Below, one piece after another: positions 1 through 7,794 of a stretch of 48,215 nucleotides of DNA. The notes under the pieces are model-generated. The model saw nothing but the letters and a program-made list of their open reading frames with translations, was not told the origin of the DNA and made no database searches. This stretch comes from Candidatus Acidiferrales bacterium (GTDB lineage: Bacteria; Acidobacteriota; Terriglobia; Acidiferrales; UBA7541). Made by a program: the position numbers and the translations under genes. Every line of letters begins with the position of its first letter. Positions within the stretch are counted from its first letter, which is position 1. The stretch spans positions 1 through 48,215 of the forward strand of contig JASHPG010000034.1 in assembly GCA_030038275.1 (NCBI GenBank), in the 5' to 3' direction.

Positions 1-148
1 ATGCGGCCAAAACCATCTCTGGGCCGCCAATTCGACCGTAGTTCCTGCTCGCGCCACCATGGAAAAATTGTGTCCCGGGCGCTACCCGTCGCACCGCCAG
101 CGGGGTTACGCTTTGGAAGGGGCACCGGCCCAACCGGTGTGACTTCAA

Positions 149-157
149 TGGTATACT
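149..157 (+). promoter_or_regulatory. candidate extended -10 promoter for the reductase gene
   Basis: The string TGgTATACT reads as an extended -10 element about 70 bases before the chosen ATG at 226. No convincing -35 is seen, which is acceptable for an extended -10. It supports the ATG at 226 over the longer open frame that runs back to the window edge. Confidence 0.35.
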
Positions 158-225
158 CGCGCCCTGACTTTCAGCGACTTTCCACTGAATTGACGCACTT
201 CGCGAACAGGACCACACACCGCGCC

Positions 226-1419
226 ATGCGAGACATTGCCATCGTAGGCGGAGGTCCCGCCGGCGCTCTCTGCGGCGAGCGGCTGGCGAGCCAGGGCTTT
301 CGCGTCACTATCTTCGACGAGCGCCTCGCGTGGGAAAAGCCGTGCGGCGGCGGACTCACTTACAAGGCCATTCAGGCCTATCCGTTTTTGCTCGATGCGC
401 CTCATCCAAAAAAAATCGTGCGTACCGCCGAACTGATCTCCGGAGGCGGCCACCGCGCGCGATTCAACATGAGCCACCCGATCGTGATCTACGCGCGCAA
501 AGTGCTCAACGGCTTGCTGCTCGACCGCGCTGTGTCGGCGGGCTGCACGACCGTGCGCTCGCGCGTCACTACCGTGGAAACAAATGGCCCGCAGGTTCGC
601 CTGACCGCGGGCGGAGAAGAATTCCGCTCCGATTTCGTTGTCCTGGCCGCTGGTGCTCGCAACCAATTGCTGCCGGAAACGACCGCGCTCGGCAAGCTCG
701 ACCTCGAACTCACGCTCGGCTACTTTATTCCTACTCAGGAGGACATCATCAAGGTGAAATTCCTGCGCGAATTCGAAGGCTACATTTGGTCCTTCCCTCG
801 CGCCGATCATCTTTCCGTCGGCATCTGCGCCAAGATGGGACAGAGTTCCAGTCAGCAATTGCGCTCCCACCTGGACGATTTTGTGCGCGCGGAAAAAATT
901 CCCATGGATGGCGCGCGGCTCTATAGCCACGTGCTGCCTTCTCCCAGCGAGCACACCTTTCAGCGCCGCAAAATTGCCGGTGCAAATTGGGCCATGGCCG
1001 GAGACGCGGCCGCGTGCGTTGATCCGATCACTGGCGAAGGGCTTTACTACGCTCTGAGGTCCGGCGATCTTCTGTCGCAGGCTCTAATCGAAGATCAGCC
1101 GCAGGCGTATCCCGAGCGGCTGCGCGCCGCGTTTTCCGCCGACCTGGAATTCGCCGCGCGGTTTGCCCGTAAGCTCTTCTGCGGAAATTTCCTCGGCGGC
1201 GCGATTACCACGCGCATGGTGCAACTCTTGAATTACTCTCCGGCTTTTCGCGATCTGATCCGCGACGTCTTCAGCGGTTCGCAGGATTACCGCGGCCTCA
1301 AACGGCGCCTCTGGGACCAACTGGGCATCACCTTCGTTGAGATCGTCCGCAGCGTGATGAACGCCCCTGTCGGCGCGGCTTCGCCTCAACCGGCCGGAGG
1401 CCGTGACCCGCTGCCATGA
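226..1419 (+). CDS. geranylgeranyl reductase family FAD-dependent oxidoreductase
   Basis: A 397-residue flavoprotein. The N-terminus carries the dinucleotide-binding GGGPAG motif (residues 8-13), followed by EKPCGGGL with Cys40, a signature of the geranylgeranyl reductase/digeranylgeranylglycerophospholipid reductase group. A second FAD motif, GDAAACVDPITGEG, lies around residue 259. Family members reduce isoprenoid or other C=C bonds or hydroxylate substrates using reduced FAD; the substrate here cannot be told. The frame is open back to base 1, but ATG 226 is preferred because the Rossmann motif follows immediately, as is usual, and a TATACT box lies upstream. It ends in an ATGA overlap with the next gene, so the two are probably translationally coupled and may act on the same lipid or acyl substrate. 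The family call is firm, the specific role open. Confidence 0.85.
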   Translation: MRDIAIVGGGPAGALCGERLASQGFRVTIFDERLAWEKPCGGGLTYKAIQAYPFLLDAPHPKKIVRTAELISGGGHRARFNMSHPIVIYARKVLNGLLLDRAVSAGCTTVRSRVTTVETNGPQVRLTAGGEEFRSDFVVLAAGARNQLLPETTALGKLDLELTLGYFIPTQEDIIKVKFLREFEGYIWSFPRADHLSVGICAKMGQSSSQQLRSHLDDFVRAEKIPMDGARLYSHVLPSPSEHTFQRRKIAGANWAMAGDAAACVDPITGEGLYYALRSGDLLSQALIEDQPQAYPERLRAAFSADLEFAARFARKLFCGNFLGGAITTRMVQLLNYSPAFRDLIRDVFSGSQDYRGLKRRLWDQLGITFVEIVRSVMNAPVGAASPQPAGGRDPLP

Positions 1420-1907
1420 AGCAGCGCGGCAAAAAACCGCGCAAGCGGATGCCGAATCCCGCATCGAGGCCCGCCGCGCCATCGAAACCGCGGCAATCCG
1501 CTCCCGAAATCAAGCTGCCTATCGGACTCGAAGCCGTCGTCGATCGAGTCGTTACCCATGAATTGACCATCCAGCACCTGAATCCCGACCTGCCTCCGGT
1601 ATTCTCCACTCCCGCCATGATCGGCCTCATGGAGCACGCCACCGTGCTGGCCGTTCTGCCGGACTTGCCGCCGGGTTTCATCACCGTCGGCACGCGCATC
1701 GAAGTGGATCATTTGAAAGCCGTAGCTCCGGGAGCATCCGTTCGTGCGTCAGCCAAATTAACGGGATATAAAGGACGATTTCTCGTGTTCGACGTCGAGG
1801 CGAATTCCGGCGAGCATGTCATCGGCCGCGGCCGCGTATTTCGCGCGATCGTGAATCCCGAAGAGCACAAAATACGGGCGCAATCCCGCGTCCCGCGGCC
1901 TTCTTGA
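1416..1907 (+). CDS. FlK-like hotdog-fold acyl-CoA thioesterase
   Basis: A 163-residue protein starting at the ATG of an ATGA overlap with the upstream flavoprotein. Residues about 34-150 look like a fluoroacetyl-CoA thioesterase-type hotdog domain. Thr65 (in FSTPAM), Glu73 (in LMEHA) and His99 (in VDHLKA) fall in the order and spacing of the Thr-Glu-His catalytic set known from FlK. Relatives hydrolyse acyl-CoA thioesters; most are not fluoroacetate-specific, so the substrate is unknown. The first 33 residues form a basic, Pro-rich extension (many Lys/Arg) not needed for the fold. Coupling to the flavoprotein suggests a joint role in lipid or acyl metabolism, which is inference. Confidence 0.75.
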   Translation: MKQRGKKPRKRMPNPASRPAAPSKPRQSAPEIKLPIGLEAVVDRVVTHELTIQHLNPDLPPVFSTPAMIGLMEHATVLAVLPDLPPGFITVGTRIEVDHLKAVAPGASVRASAKLTGYKGRFLVFDVEANSGEHVIGRGRVFRAIVNPEEHKIRAQSRVPRPS

Positions 1908-1977
1908 TCTGAATGATAGTCCCTCGTGGGCTGTGATTTCGGCGTTTTAAGACGAAAGCTCGGCTTCGCCTTGTGGG

Positions 1978-2031
1978 GTCGCACCTTCAGGTGCGACATA
2001 AAGCTCGCAATACGAATCAGCGCTTTAGCGC
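1978..2031. repeat. REP-like palindromes between convergent genes
   Basis: GTCGCACC-TTCA-GGTGCGAC (1978-1997) is a perfect 8-bp hairpin. GCGC-TTTA-GCGC (2020-2031) follows, then CTGAAG. They lie in the 265-base gap between two convergent genes, the usual place for repetitive extragenic palindromes. The CTGAAG/CTTCAG core recurs in the hairpin at 33519. They may also act as bidirectional terminators. Confidence 0.55.
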
Positions 2032-2172
2032 CTGAAGCTCCCTACCACGCATTTTTTTGAGAACGGTTCAGCCACGATGTGGGGCCCGGAAATCGGCTTC
2101 GGCTTCCCGTCAATCTGCCGCCACGGATGTTGCCGTAGTTCCAGAGGCTATCCGCGCACGAATCGTCCGCTG

Positions 2173-2724
2173 CTAGTTTTTCTCAGTAATCTTGATCGAC
2201 GCGCGCGTGGTCGCCCAGTCCAGGTTCATCGTGCACGCGCTGCCGCTCTGATCGAAGTGAATCGCAAAATCTTCCACCGCCGACGGCAGTTTCGACACCT
2301 GCATCGGAATGCGCGCGAAATCGTATTCCGCGCCGGGGTACGGAATCCCCCACTCGCCCGTTTGCTTGCTGACGATCAGCTTCCACGAATCCGGATTTGG
2401 CAGCGTGAACAGCGTGTAATTCCCCGCCGGTACGCTCGTGCCGCCCACGCTCACATTCGTGTCCGTGTCGAACGTCGTCGCTTCATTCGCTCCCGCGCGC
2501 CACACCTCGCCGTAGGGGACCAGCCCGCCGAAAATCTTGCGCCCGCGCATCCGCGGACTCGAATAATTCACGTGAATCGTTTTTCCGTCGGAAAATTTGC
2601 ACTCGGCCTTCGCTGGAGGGCTCGCCGGCTTTCCACCGAACCCCTGCGCCCGGCTCGGCACGGTGAATGACACGACCGCAAGAACTCCCGCAACCACGGT
2701 AAGGCCCGCCTTCAACGTTTGCAT
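2173..2724 (-). CDS. secreted DUF2911 domain protein
   Basis: A 183-residue protein with an N-terminal signal peptide (residues 1 to about 27, ending near VPSRAQ) and a DUF2911 domain covering most of the rest. The domain is visible from SPRMRGRKIFGGLVPYG, WRAGANEAT, VPAGNYTLFT and the late FAIHFD segment. The function of DUF2911 is unknown; it is common in secreted proteins of Acidobacteriota and Bacteroidota. The start at 2724 is chosen because AGGAG sits six bases upstream and a signal peptide follows directly; longer in-frame starts add only an unstructured, poorly supported N-terminus. It is convergent with the thioesterase gene, and a palindromic repeat lies about 120 bases upstream. 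Exported location is inferred from the signal peptide. Confidence 0.85.
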   Translation of the reverse strand: MQTLKAGLTVVAGVLAVVSFTVPSRAQGFGGKPASPPAKAECKFSDGKTIHVNYSSPRMRGRKIFGGLVPYGEVWRAGANEATTFDTDTNVSVGGTSVPAGNYTLFTLPNPDSWKLIVSKQTGEWGIPYPGAEYDFARIPMQVSKLPSAVEDFAIHFDQSGSACTMNLDWATTRASIKITEKN

Positions 2725-2846
2725 GTTCGCTCCTGAAAATTCGGCGGTTTTCATCCGCTCATTTAGACGCGCGCCGCAAATTTTCGGATACTTTTGAAAT
2801 GTCTGATGAGGATGGGCCCTCCGATTCTCGCCGGGCGTGTAGCAGA

Positions 2847-2895
2847 TCAGTTTGAATTTTCTGACTGTCACGCAAGCCGTCAAAATTCAAACTGA
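2847..2895. repeat. dispersed inverted repeat, copy 1 (perfect 14-bp arms)
   Basis: TCAGTTTGAATTTT (2847-2860) and AAAATTCAAACTGA (2882-2895) are perfect reverse complements around a 21-base spacer containing GTCACGCAA. A related copy with the same spacer core lies at 21969-22018. The element sits between the DUF2911 gene and the tRNA-Leu promoter. It may be a small non-autonomous mobile element or a solitary insertion-sequence end; no transposase is nearby. Confidence 0.7.
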
Positions 2896-2920
2896 CCACT
2901 ACCAAATTGGGTGGCGCAAC

Positions 2921-2950
2921 TTGAGCGTCGCATTCCCGGCGTGCTAACCT
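2921..2950 (+). promoter_or_regulatory. candidate sigma70-type promoter of tRNA-Leu
   Basis: TTGAGC (2921-2926) and TAACCT (2945-2950) are separated by 18 bases. The mature tRNA 5' end is about 70 bases downstream. The same TAACCT -10 is used before serA in this window. Confidence 0.5.
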
Positions 2951-3024
2951 GCCTCAGGCTCTCTGCACGCCCGAATCGCCGAAGCCTCGGGGGCCCCAAA
3001 AAGCTTCGCGTTTGGGATTATCAA

Positions 3025-3110
3025 GCCGGAGTGGCGGAATGGCAGACGCGGCGGACTCAAAATCCGTTGGCCGCAAGGCCGTGTGGGTTCGACTCCCTCC
3101 TCCGGCACCA
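3025..3110 (+). tRNA. tRNA-Leu (anticodon CAA)
   Basis: The acceptor stem GCCGGAG (3025-3031) pairs with CTCCGGC (3100-3106), followed by discriminator A and an encoded CCA (3108-3110). The anticodon stem-loop GCGGA-CTCAAAA-TCCGT places anticodon CAA at 3058-3060, decoding UUG. A long variable arm and the T-loop GGTTCGACTCC are visible, as expected for the class II leucine tRNA. Length is 86 bases including CCA. It stands alone, with no neighbouring tRNA. Confidence 0.95.
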
Positions 3111-3281
3111 ATTTCCGCGCAACTGCGGAAACCCAAACGCGCTGGCATAGACTTGCTCCGCCAGCTTGCCGCTCCTGCTATTGGATCCGCTTGCCTTCGT
3201 GATCCATCCGCCTTGACGCAGCACGATGGGTGAGTGGTAAGTAGGGAACTGGTGAGAAGCGTTGCCAGGCCACAGGCGTAG

Positions 3282-3301
3282 GGGCACAGCACGCTGTGCC
3301 C
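3282..3301. repeat. perfect hairpin GGGCACAGC-AC-GCTGTGCCC
   Basis: Nine-base perfect inverted arms separated by two bases, in a gene-free stretch. It resembles a repetitive extragenic palindrome. No second copy was seen in the window. Confidence 0.5.
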
Positions 3302-3324
3302 GCCGCTTCGGCTTTTTCCTGGGA

Positions 3325-3346
3325 ACGCCAATCTCCCGATTGGCGT
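3325..3346 (+). terminator. possible intrinsic terminator
   Basis: ACGCCAATC-TCCC-GATTGGCGT is a perfect 9-bp stem with a four-base loop, followed by T-rich sequence (CTTTGCCTTTGTTCTTT). It lies about 215 bases after tRNA-Leu on the same strand. The T tract is interrupted, so termination is uncertain. Confidence 0.4.
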
Positions 3347-3864
3347 CTTTGCCTTTGTTCTTTCTGGCGCGTTGCTCTCACGCTGAGCGCGGGCACATGT
3401 AGCGTCGGCTCGCCCTGAGGCACGAAGGGTGTCTCGCTGGCTGTTTGGGTCCGCTCCCCGCCGCAAATTCGTTTCAGTCACATCAGCCGCGCTCCCATCG
3501 CGTTTTTTCGTAGGGGTGCTGCGCACTGGTTGCGACGTATCCAGTTCTGCAACAGTACAGTTCGAATCTTCTGGATTCGGCCCAAGTAGCTAAATCCAAG
3601 CCGACCAGCTACCCCCTATCAAATTCCATTTCTCAAAACGGGAAATCGGTACTATCACCAAATTGAACCTGTACGACGAGTGGCCGCCATGCTACCGTGG
3701 CTCGTTTTTAGCTGTCGGTTGGAACCTATTGTGGGTTCGGCAGTTAAGCCACGACTAGGAGGCGTTGAAGTTGAGGCCGAGGGCGATGGGAATCGGAGCT
3801 TGCGATTTAACCGGGGCAGCCGCTTGGCATCTTTCTTGGTCGCGCCCGAGCCTTACGTCAAAAG

Positions 3865-4091
3865 CTACCCGAGACATCAATCGAGTAGGAACACCCGTAA
3901 GTCATAGAAAACAAAAGGTCGGGCATACCTCTACCCGAGACACTTCACGTCATGTGTACCTTCACCAAAGCTTCGCCTTTTACGCGCCCGGATGGGAGAC
4001 CAAGGGCGGAACAGCCTATCAACCTTCGAGACACCTAAGTCGCACAAAAGAAGTCACATGCAAAACCAAGGGCGGAACGTCCCGGTGCATC
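3865..4091 (+). repeat. dispersed structured element, copy 1
   Basis: This segment aligns over its length with the reverse complement of 31060-31333. Conserved blocks include CTACCCGAGACA, GAGTAGnAACAC followed by GTAAGTCATAGAAAACAAA, AGGGCGGAACAGCC with TATCAACCTT (CAATCAACCTT in copy 2), and GGGCGGAACGTCCCGGTGCA. Two internal box pairs are evenly spaced: CTACCCGAGACA at 3865 and 3931 (66 bases) and GGGCGGAAC at 4004 and 4070 (66 bases). The open frame through it (SHRKQ-type peptide) is not supported as a gene: no domain, no ribosome-binding site, and the copies differ by indels that break the frame. Its nature is unknown; mobile-element remnant or structured RNA are possible. Confidence 0.75.
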
Positions 4092-4195
4092 GCAAATCAC
4101 CGGTTTCGCGGGCCAAAGCTGGCCGCGGATCTAACGCGCGAGGCCACAAAGCGCTGGCAGCTTGAAACAAAAAAACGGCCCTCTAGACGAACCTC

Positions 4196-4215
4196 TTGCT
4201 CTTTGAAAACTGAAT
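4196..4215 (+). other. rRNA-leader (boxA-like) motif, possible remnant
   Basis: TTGCTCTTTGAAAACTGAAT resembles the boxA-type antitermination and leader sequence found upstream of 16S or 23S rRNA genes in many bacteria. No rRNA follows: the nadX stop is at 4363 on the other strand. It could be a chance match or a relic of a lost or moved rRNA operon. Confidence 0.2.
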
Positions 4216-4362
4216 GTAGTCTAGCCGACGCAGGCTCGGTACCGCACGGCACTTCGTACTTGCCTCGGTGCAACGGCGGGCTGTCAAGTCCCGCCGTAAG
4301 CGGCGTGCGCCTTCCTAGGCTTCGACCCCGGAAGATAGGCCGTTCGAATTTTCGAAAGTCGG

Positions 4363-5181
4363 TTACGTTCCCACGCGCAGCGCCCGCGTAAGATTCGCTA
4401 CCGTCGCGATGGCCGAAAACGCGGCCAATTGCGACGTGCGCGGGTTCTGCTTCGACGGCACGTTCTGCACGATCATCGTCAGACAGCCAAACTCACCCTG
4501 CACCCGGATTTCGTGAACGTTTTGGGTCCCGTCCGGCACGGCCATCACGCGCACCTGCACCGGGACGCTGGGATCAGTCGCCAGCCGTAGCGACGCGGCG
4601 ACGTTCGATGTTGTCGGAAACGCTTTCGCCGCTTCTTCCGCCGTGCCCTCGAAAATCGCGGTCTCGGTTTTGAAATCCTCCACCGCGATTTTGCGCTCCG
4701 CCACGAACTTCGTTCCCTTCAACGCTTTCACGGGCTTTCGGCTCGTCAGCACCGCCGATTCGAGCTTCCCAATCGACGCGGACTTGATGCCGTCCAGCCC
4801 CGCGATCGCTCCCGAGGGAACGTAAATCCGGCAGCCGCGCTCCGCGGCTTGCCGGAACCATTCGTCGTGCCCGAGCAGTCCGCCGACGCTCATCACCAGC
4901 ATGTCGCGCCGGCGCTCCAGCGCTTTCGGAATGAACGTTGGCAGCGCGCCTTGGCTCGCCGCTTCCACCGCCAGTTCGCATTTGTCGATCATCTCTTCCA
5001 ACGAGACGGCCGGCGGATGATTTGAAAGCTCCGACGAAAGCGCGGCCACGCGTTCGTGGTCCTGGTCGCAAACGGCCACGATCTGCGCGTCGATTCGCTT
5101 TCCGTCACTCTGTTGAGGATCGAGTGCTGTTGCGATGATCCGGCCGATGGCGCCGGCGCCGAGCAGGCCGATTTTCAGCAT
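4363..5181 (-). CDS. nadX: L-aspartate dehydrogenase (NAD biosynthesis)
   Basis: A 272-residue protein. The N-terminal Rossmann motif GAGAIG (residues 8-13), the SGAIAGLDG segment (123-131), the NVAASL motif around Asn193 and the catalytic-region NVHEI with His223 match the L-aspartate dehydrogenase family. NadX oxidises L-aspartate to iminoaspartate with NAD(P), supplying NadA in place of the oxidase NadB. It is the last gene of niaR-nadC-nadA-nadX, starting 10 bases after the nadA stop. Length is normal for the family (about 240-270). No nadB is present in the window, consistent with NadX feeding NadA. The operon context makes the assignment strong. Confidence 0.9.
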   Translation of the reverse strand: MLKIGLLGAGAIGRIIATALDPQQSDGKRIDAQIVAVCDQDHERVAALSSELSNHPPAVSLEEMIDKCELAVEAASQGALPTFIPKALERRRDMLVMSVGGLLGHDEWFRQAAERGCRIYVPSGAIAGLDGIKSASIGKLESAVLTSRKPVKALKGTKFVAERKIAVEDFKTETAIFEGTAEEAAKAFPTTSNVAASLRLATDPSVPVQVRVMAVPDGTQNVHEIRVQGEFGCLTMIVQNVPSKQNPRTSQLAAFSAIATVANLTRALRVGT

Positions 5182-5191
5182 CGCCGCCCGC

Positions 5192-6220
5192 CTATGCCAG
5201 CGCCAGCATGCGGTCGATGGCCCGCCGCGCTTTGGTGGCGATCGGTTCCGGCACGCGCACTTCCGGAGTCATCGTCTCGAGCGAGTGGATCACGCGGTCG
5301 AGCGTGATGGTCTTCATAAACCCGCACACCGCGTGCGGATTCACGGGATGGAACGTCTTCTCGGGGAATTTTTTGTTGAGCTGGTGCAGGATTCCCATTT
5401 CCGTTCCCACCGCGAACTCCGTGGCGTTGGATGACGCGATGTGCCGCAGCATTCCTTCCGTCGAAAGGAAGAAGGTGCGGTCCTGCGGCAGCGTTCCGTC
5501 CATTGCTTTCGCCATGCACGAACTGACGCACCCGCACTCCGGATGCAGCAGCAGCTCGATATCCGGATGCTCATCGAGCAGCGCCGACACTTGCTCCGGC
5601 TGGATCGTCTTGTGCACGTGACAGTAGCCGGGATACGCGACGATGTTGCTTCGCCCGGTTTGCCGCGCCACGACCGTCGCCAGGAATTTGTCGGGCAGAA
5701 ACAAAATTGTCCGGTCGGCGGGAATCGAGGCCACCACTTTCGAAGCGTTTGCTGACGTGCAGCAGTAATCGCTCTCCGCTTTCACCGCCGCGGATGTGTT
5801 GATGTAGGAGACCACCACCGCATCCGGCAGCTTCGCTTTCCACTCGCGCAGCTCTTCCGGTGTCACGGCGGCGGCAAGCGAGCATCCCGCGCGCAGGTCA
5901 GGCAAAAGCACCGTTTTGCCGGGGCAAATGATCGACGCGGTTTCCGCCATGAAGTGCACGCCGCAGAAAACGATCACGTCCGCATTGGTTTTCGCCGCCT
6001 GCTGCGAAAGCTTCAGCGAGTCGGCCACGGCGTCGGCCACTTCCTGCACTTCGGGCCGCTGGTAGTGATGCGCCAATAAAATGGCGTTCCGCTCGGCGGC
6101 GAGAGCGCGCACGCGCTCCTGTTTTCGCCGGATCTCTTCCGGAGAATCCGTGATGGTTTCGACCACCGGCAGCGAATAGCGGTCTTCGAACGTTTGTACG
6201 GCTGGTGCTGTGCTGGACAT
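5192..6220 (-). CDS. nadA: quinolinate synthase A
   Basis: A 342-residue [4Fe-4S] enzyme that condenses iminoaspartate with dihydroxyacetone phosphate to give quinolinate. Cys113 (RAGCSL), Cys200 (YPGYCHVH) and Cys299 (HAVCGFMK) match the three cluster ligands in spacing. The early LAHHYQ motif (residues 49-54) and HPECGC (226-231) are also present. The start at 6220 is chosen because AAAGGA lies upstream and the protein then has the usual length; the open frame extends 83 codons further upstream but overlaps nadC. It sits 29 bases after nadC and 10 before nadX in the NAD operon. The product is cytosolic and probably oxygen-sensitive, as is known for the family. Confidence 0.95.
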   Translation of the reverse strand: MSSTAPAVQTFEDRYSLPVVETITDSPEEIRRKQERVRALAAERNAILLAHHYQRPEVQEVADAVADSLKLSQQAAKTNADVIVFCGVHFMAETASIICPGKTVLLPDLRAGCSLAAAVTPEELREWKAKLPDAVVVSYINTSAAVKAESDYCCTSANASKVVASIPADRTILFLPDKFLATVVARQTGRSNIVAYPGYCHVHKTIQPEQVSALLDEHPDIELLLHPECGCVSSCMAKAMDGTLPQDRTFFLSTEGMLRHIASSNATEFAVGTEMGILHQLNKKFPEKTFHPVNPHAVCGFMKTITLDRVIHSLETMTPEVRVPEPIATKARRAIDRMLALA

Positions 6221-6249
6221 GAAGGGGTCCTTTCTCCTTGTTGATAGCG

Positions 6250-7218
6250 TTAAGAAATTTTCTGGCTCAGATCGAGCGCGCGAACCGAATGCGTGAGCGA
6301 GCCGATAGAAATCGCATCGACGCCCGTGGCCGCGTACTCCAAAATATTGGCTTCCGAAATTCCGCCGCTCGCTTCCACGAGCACGCAGTCTAGAAGATCT
6401 TCGCGACGCAGCCGATCGAGCACGGCGCGAATTCCGGCGGGCGCCATGTTGTCGAGCATGACCACGCACGGATACTCCTCGCCCGTTTTTTCAAGCAGCC
6501 GCCGAAAAGCCTCTACTGCGGAGCGCGCGGCAGCTTCGCCGCGAACCTCCACTTCGATGAACGCGGATTTGCCGCGCAGTTTCCACGCGCGCTCGATGGC
6601 CAAGGGCGCGGCGTCTTCCTCGTGGGCCGCCAACAGCGCGAGATGATTGTTTTTGATCAGGATCGCGTCGCCGAGGTTCAAACGATGCGTGCCCACACCG
6701 CCCAGGTGCAGGGCGCGCTTGTCCAGCAGGCCCCAGGCTGTCTTGCGCGTGCCGACGATTTGCGTTTCCGAACCGCTCTCGCGTACGCGCTCTTGCAAAC
6801 GGTGGGATGCAGTCGCGATCCCGCTCATGCGCTGCAGCAGATTCAACCCAATGCGCTCGAGCGCCAGCAACTTCGTCTGCTCGCCTTGCGCGAGCAGCAC
6901 GGTGTCGCCAGATTGGATTGCGCCGCCGTCGCGCTTTTCGAGGACCACGTCAACTCCGCGGCCGCGGTAAATCAGCGCGAACTCTTGCAGGCCCGCGACG
7001 ATTCCAGATTCGCGCGCCACAACCGCCCCGGAAACCCGGTCGGGCTCCAAATCGATTGCCGCCGCGGTCAAGTCGCCGGCCGCGAGATCGTCATGCAAAA
7101 GCGCGTCGGTGACAGCGGTGACGCTCTGCCGGTACGCTGGATCTTCGAGCGTGAGATCGCCACCACGAAAGAAAGCCTGTCTCACCCGCGCGTCTCGTGT
7201 TGTATGTGTCAGAGGCAT
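6250..7218 (-). CDS. nadC: nicotinate-nucleotide diphosphorylase (quinolinate phosphoribosyltransferase)
   Basis: A 322-residue protein converting quinolinate and PRPP to nicotinate mononucleotide, CO2 and pyrophosphate. The family signatures are clear: GTRKTAWGLLDKRAL (residues 156-170, with the TRKT substrate loop), HRLNLGD with His178-Arg179, and KNNH (189-192). The later ASGGI and DAISIG segments form the phosphate-binding part of the barrel. It starts 13 bases after the niaR stop, second in the operon, and is followed by nadA, so three consecutive steps of de novo NAD synthesis are encoded together. Confidence 0.95.
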   Translation of the reverse strand: MPLTHTTRDARVRQAFFRGGDLTLEDPAYRQSVTAVTDALLHDDLAAGDLTAAAIDLEPDRVSGAVVARESGIVAGLQEFALIYRGRGVDVVLEKRDGGAIQSGDTVLLAQGEQTKLLALERIGLNLLQRMSGIATASHRLQERVRESGSETQIVGTRKTAWGLLDKRALHLGGVGTHRLNLGDAILIKNNHLALLAAHEEDAAPLAIERAWKLRGKSAFIEVEVRGEAAARSAVEAFRRLLEKTGEEYPCVVMLDNMAPAGIRAVLDRLRREDLLDCVLVEASGGISEANILEYAATGVDAISIGSLTHSVRALDLSQKIS

Positions 7219-7231
7219 TGTGGCCGGACCG

Positions 7232-7786
7232 TTATTTCAATAGGAATCCTCGTTCGCGAAGCCGCGCGCGGGCCCGCGAAATCATCTCCGGGCGCGAAGC
7301 CTCCACGGTATGCAAATGCACGCCGCCGGTCAGGGAGGAGAGCAGCGATGCGTGTGTAGCTTTCACCTGCTTCAGAAAATCCTGCACATCCGCGCGCGAT
7401 TCGAGCAGTAAAGATCCGCGCAATTCACCGTAAAGAGGATGTTCGACGATCACATCGAGAATTTTTACGCCGTGATCGACCAGTATCTGCAATTCCTCCT
7501 CGGTCCGCTCGGGCGCGTGGCGGCAGGCCAGCACCGCGCGATGCGTATCCTTGGCGGTGTCCGGCAGCCGGTAGCCGCGCGGCGTGGCGACGATTTCTTC
7601 TCCCGCCGCTCGCAAGATCGCGATGTCTTGCACCAGGCATTGACGGCTAACGCGCAATCGCTTCGCCAGTTCGGCGCCGGCCAACGGTCCGCTGTGCGAG
7701 CGGATGCGCTCCATGATGCGATGGCGGCGCTCGTCACCAGCTTTATCGGAAGAGAGGGACGGCCGCGGGCGAGCAGCGGAGTTCAT
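7232..7786 (-). CDS. niaR: NiaR-type transcriptional repressor (HTH_11 + 3H domain)
   Basis: A 184-residue regulator. Residues about 20-75 form a winged helix (AELAKRLRVSRQCLVQDI, then ATPRGYRL). Residues 84-180 are a 3H domain with His90, Glu98, His157 and His159, in the order and spacing I recall for the metal ligands of Thermotoga NiaR. NiaR proteins repress NAD synthesis or niacin uptake genes when nicotinic acid is abundant. ATG 7786 is chosen over GTG 7792, two codons upstream, because a TAAAAT box ends eight bases before it and AGGTGG precedes it. As first gene of the nad operon it probably autoregulates the operon through the palindrome at 7802-7817. Confidence 0.85.
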   Translation of the reverse strand: MNSAARPRPSLSSDKAGDERRHRIMERIRSHSGPLAGAELAKRLRVSRQCLVQDIAILRAAGEEIVATPRGYRLPDTAKDTHRAVLACRHAPERTEEELQILVDHGVKILDVIVEHPLYGELRGSLLLESRADVQDFLKQVKATHASLLSSLTGGVHLHTVEASRPEMISRARARLRERGFLLK

Positions 7787-7794
7787 GGCCACCT

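Larger units (their letters stand above)
3111..3864. other. long intergenic stretch without a supported gene
   Basis: Between tRNA-Leu and dispersed element copy 1 no reading frame has a family signature or a credible ribosome-binding site. The open frames here have low-complexity or mixed composition. The reverse strand of tRNA-Leu translates into a well-known spurious peptide type. Two perfect hairpins (3282-3301 and 3325-3346) are the only structures seen. Confidence 0.6.

Noticed and set aside
1-225. Upstream extension of the reductase reading frame to base 1
   Set aside because: The added 75 residues have no similarity to the family, and a promoter-like TATACT lies within them. The Rossmann motif begins right after ATG 226.
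145-954. Long antisense frame opposite the reductase gene
   Set aside because: It is a codon-bias artefact of GC-rich coding DNA; the sense frame carries all flavoprotein motifs.
2954-3526. Minus-strand open frame across tRNA-Leu giving a GGSRTHTALRPTDFESAASA-type peptide
   Set aside because: This is the well-known spurious translation of the antisense strand of a leucine tRNA. There is no ribosome-binding site or domain.
3765-4391. Plus-strand 208-residue open frame through dispersed element copy 1
   Set aside because: No family match or ribosome-binding site, and copy 2 contains indels that break this frame. The conservation is at the DNA level, not protein level.
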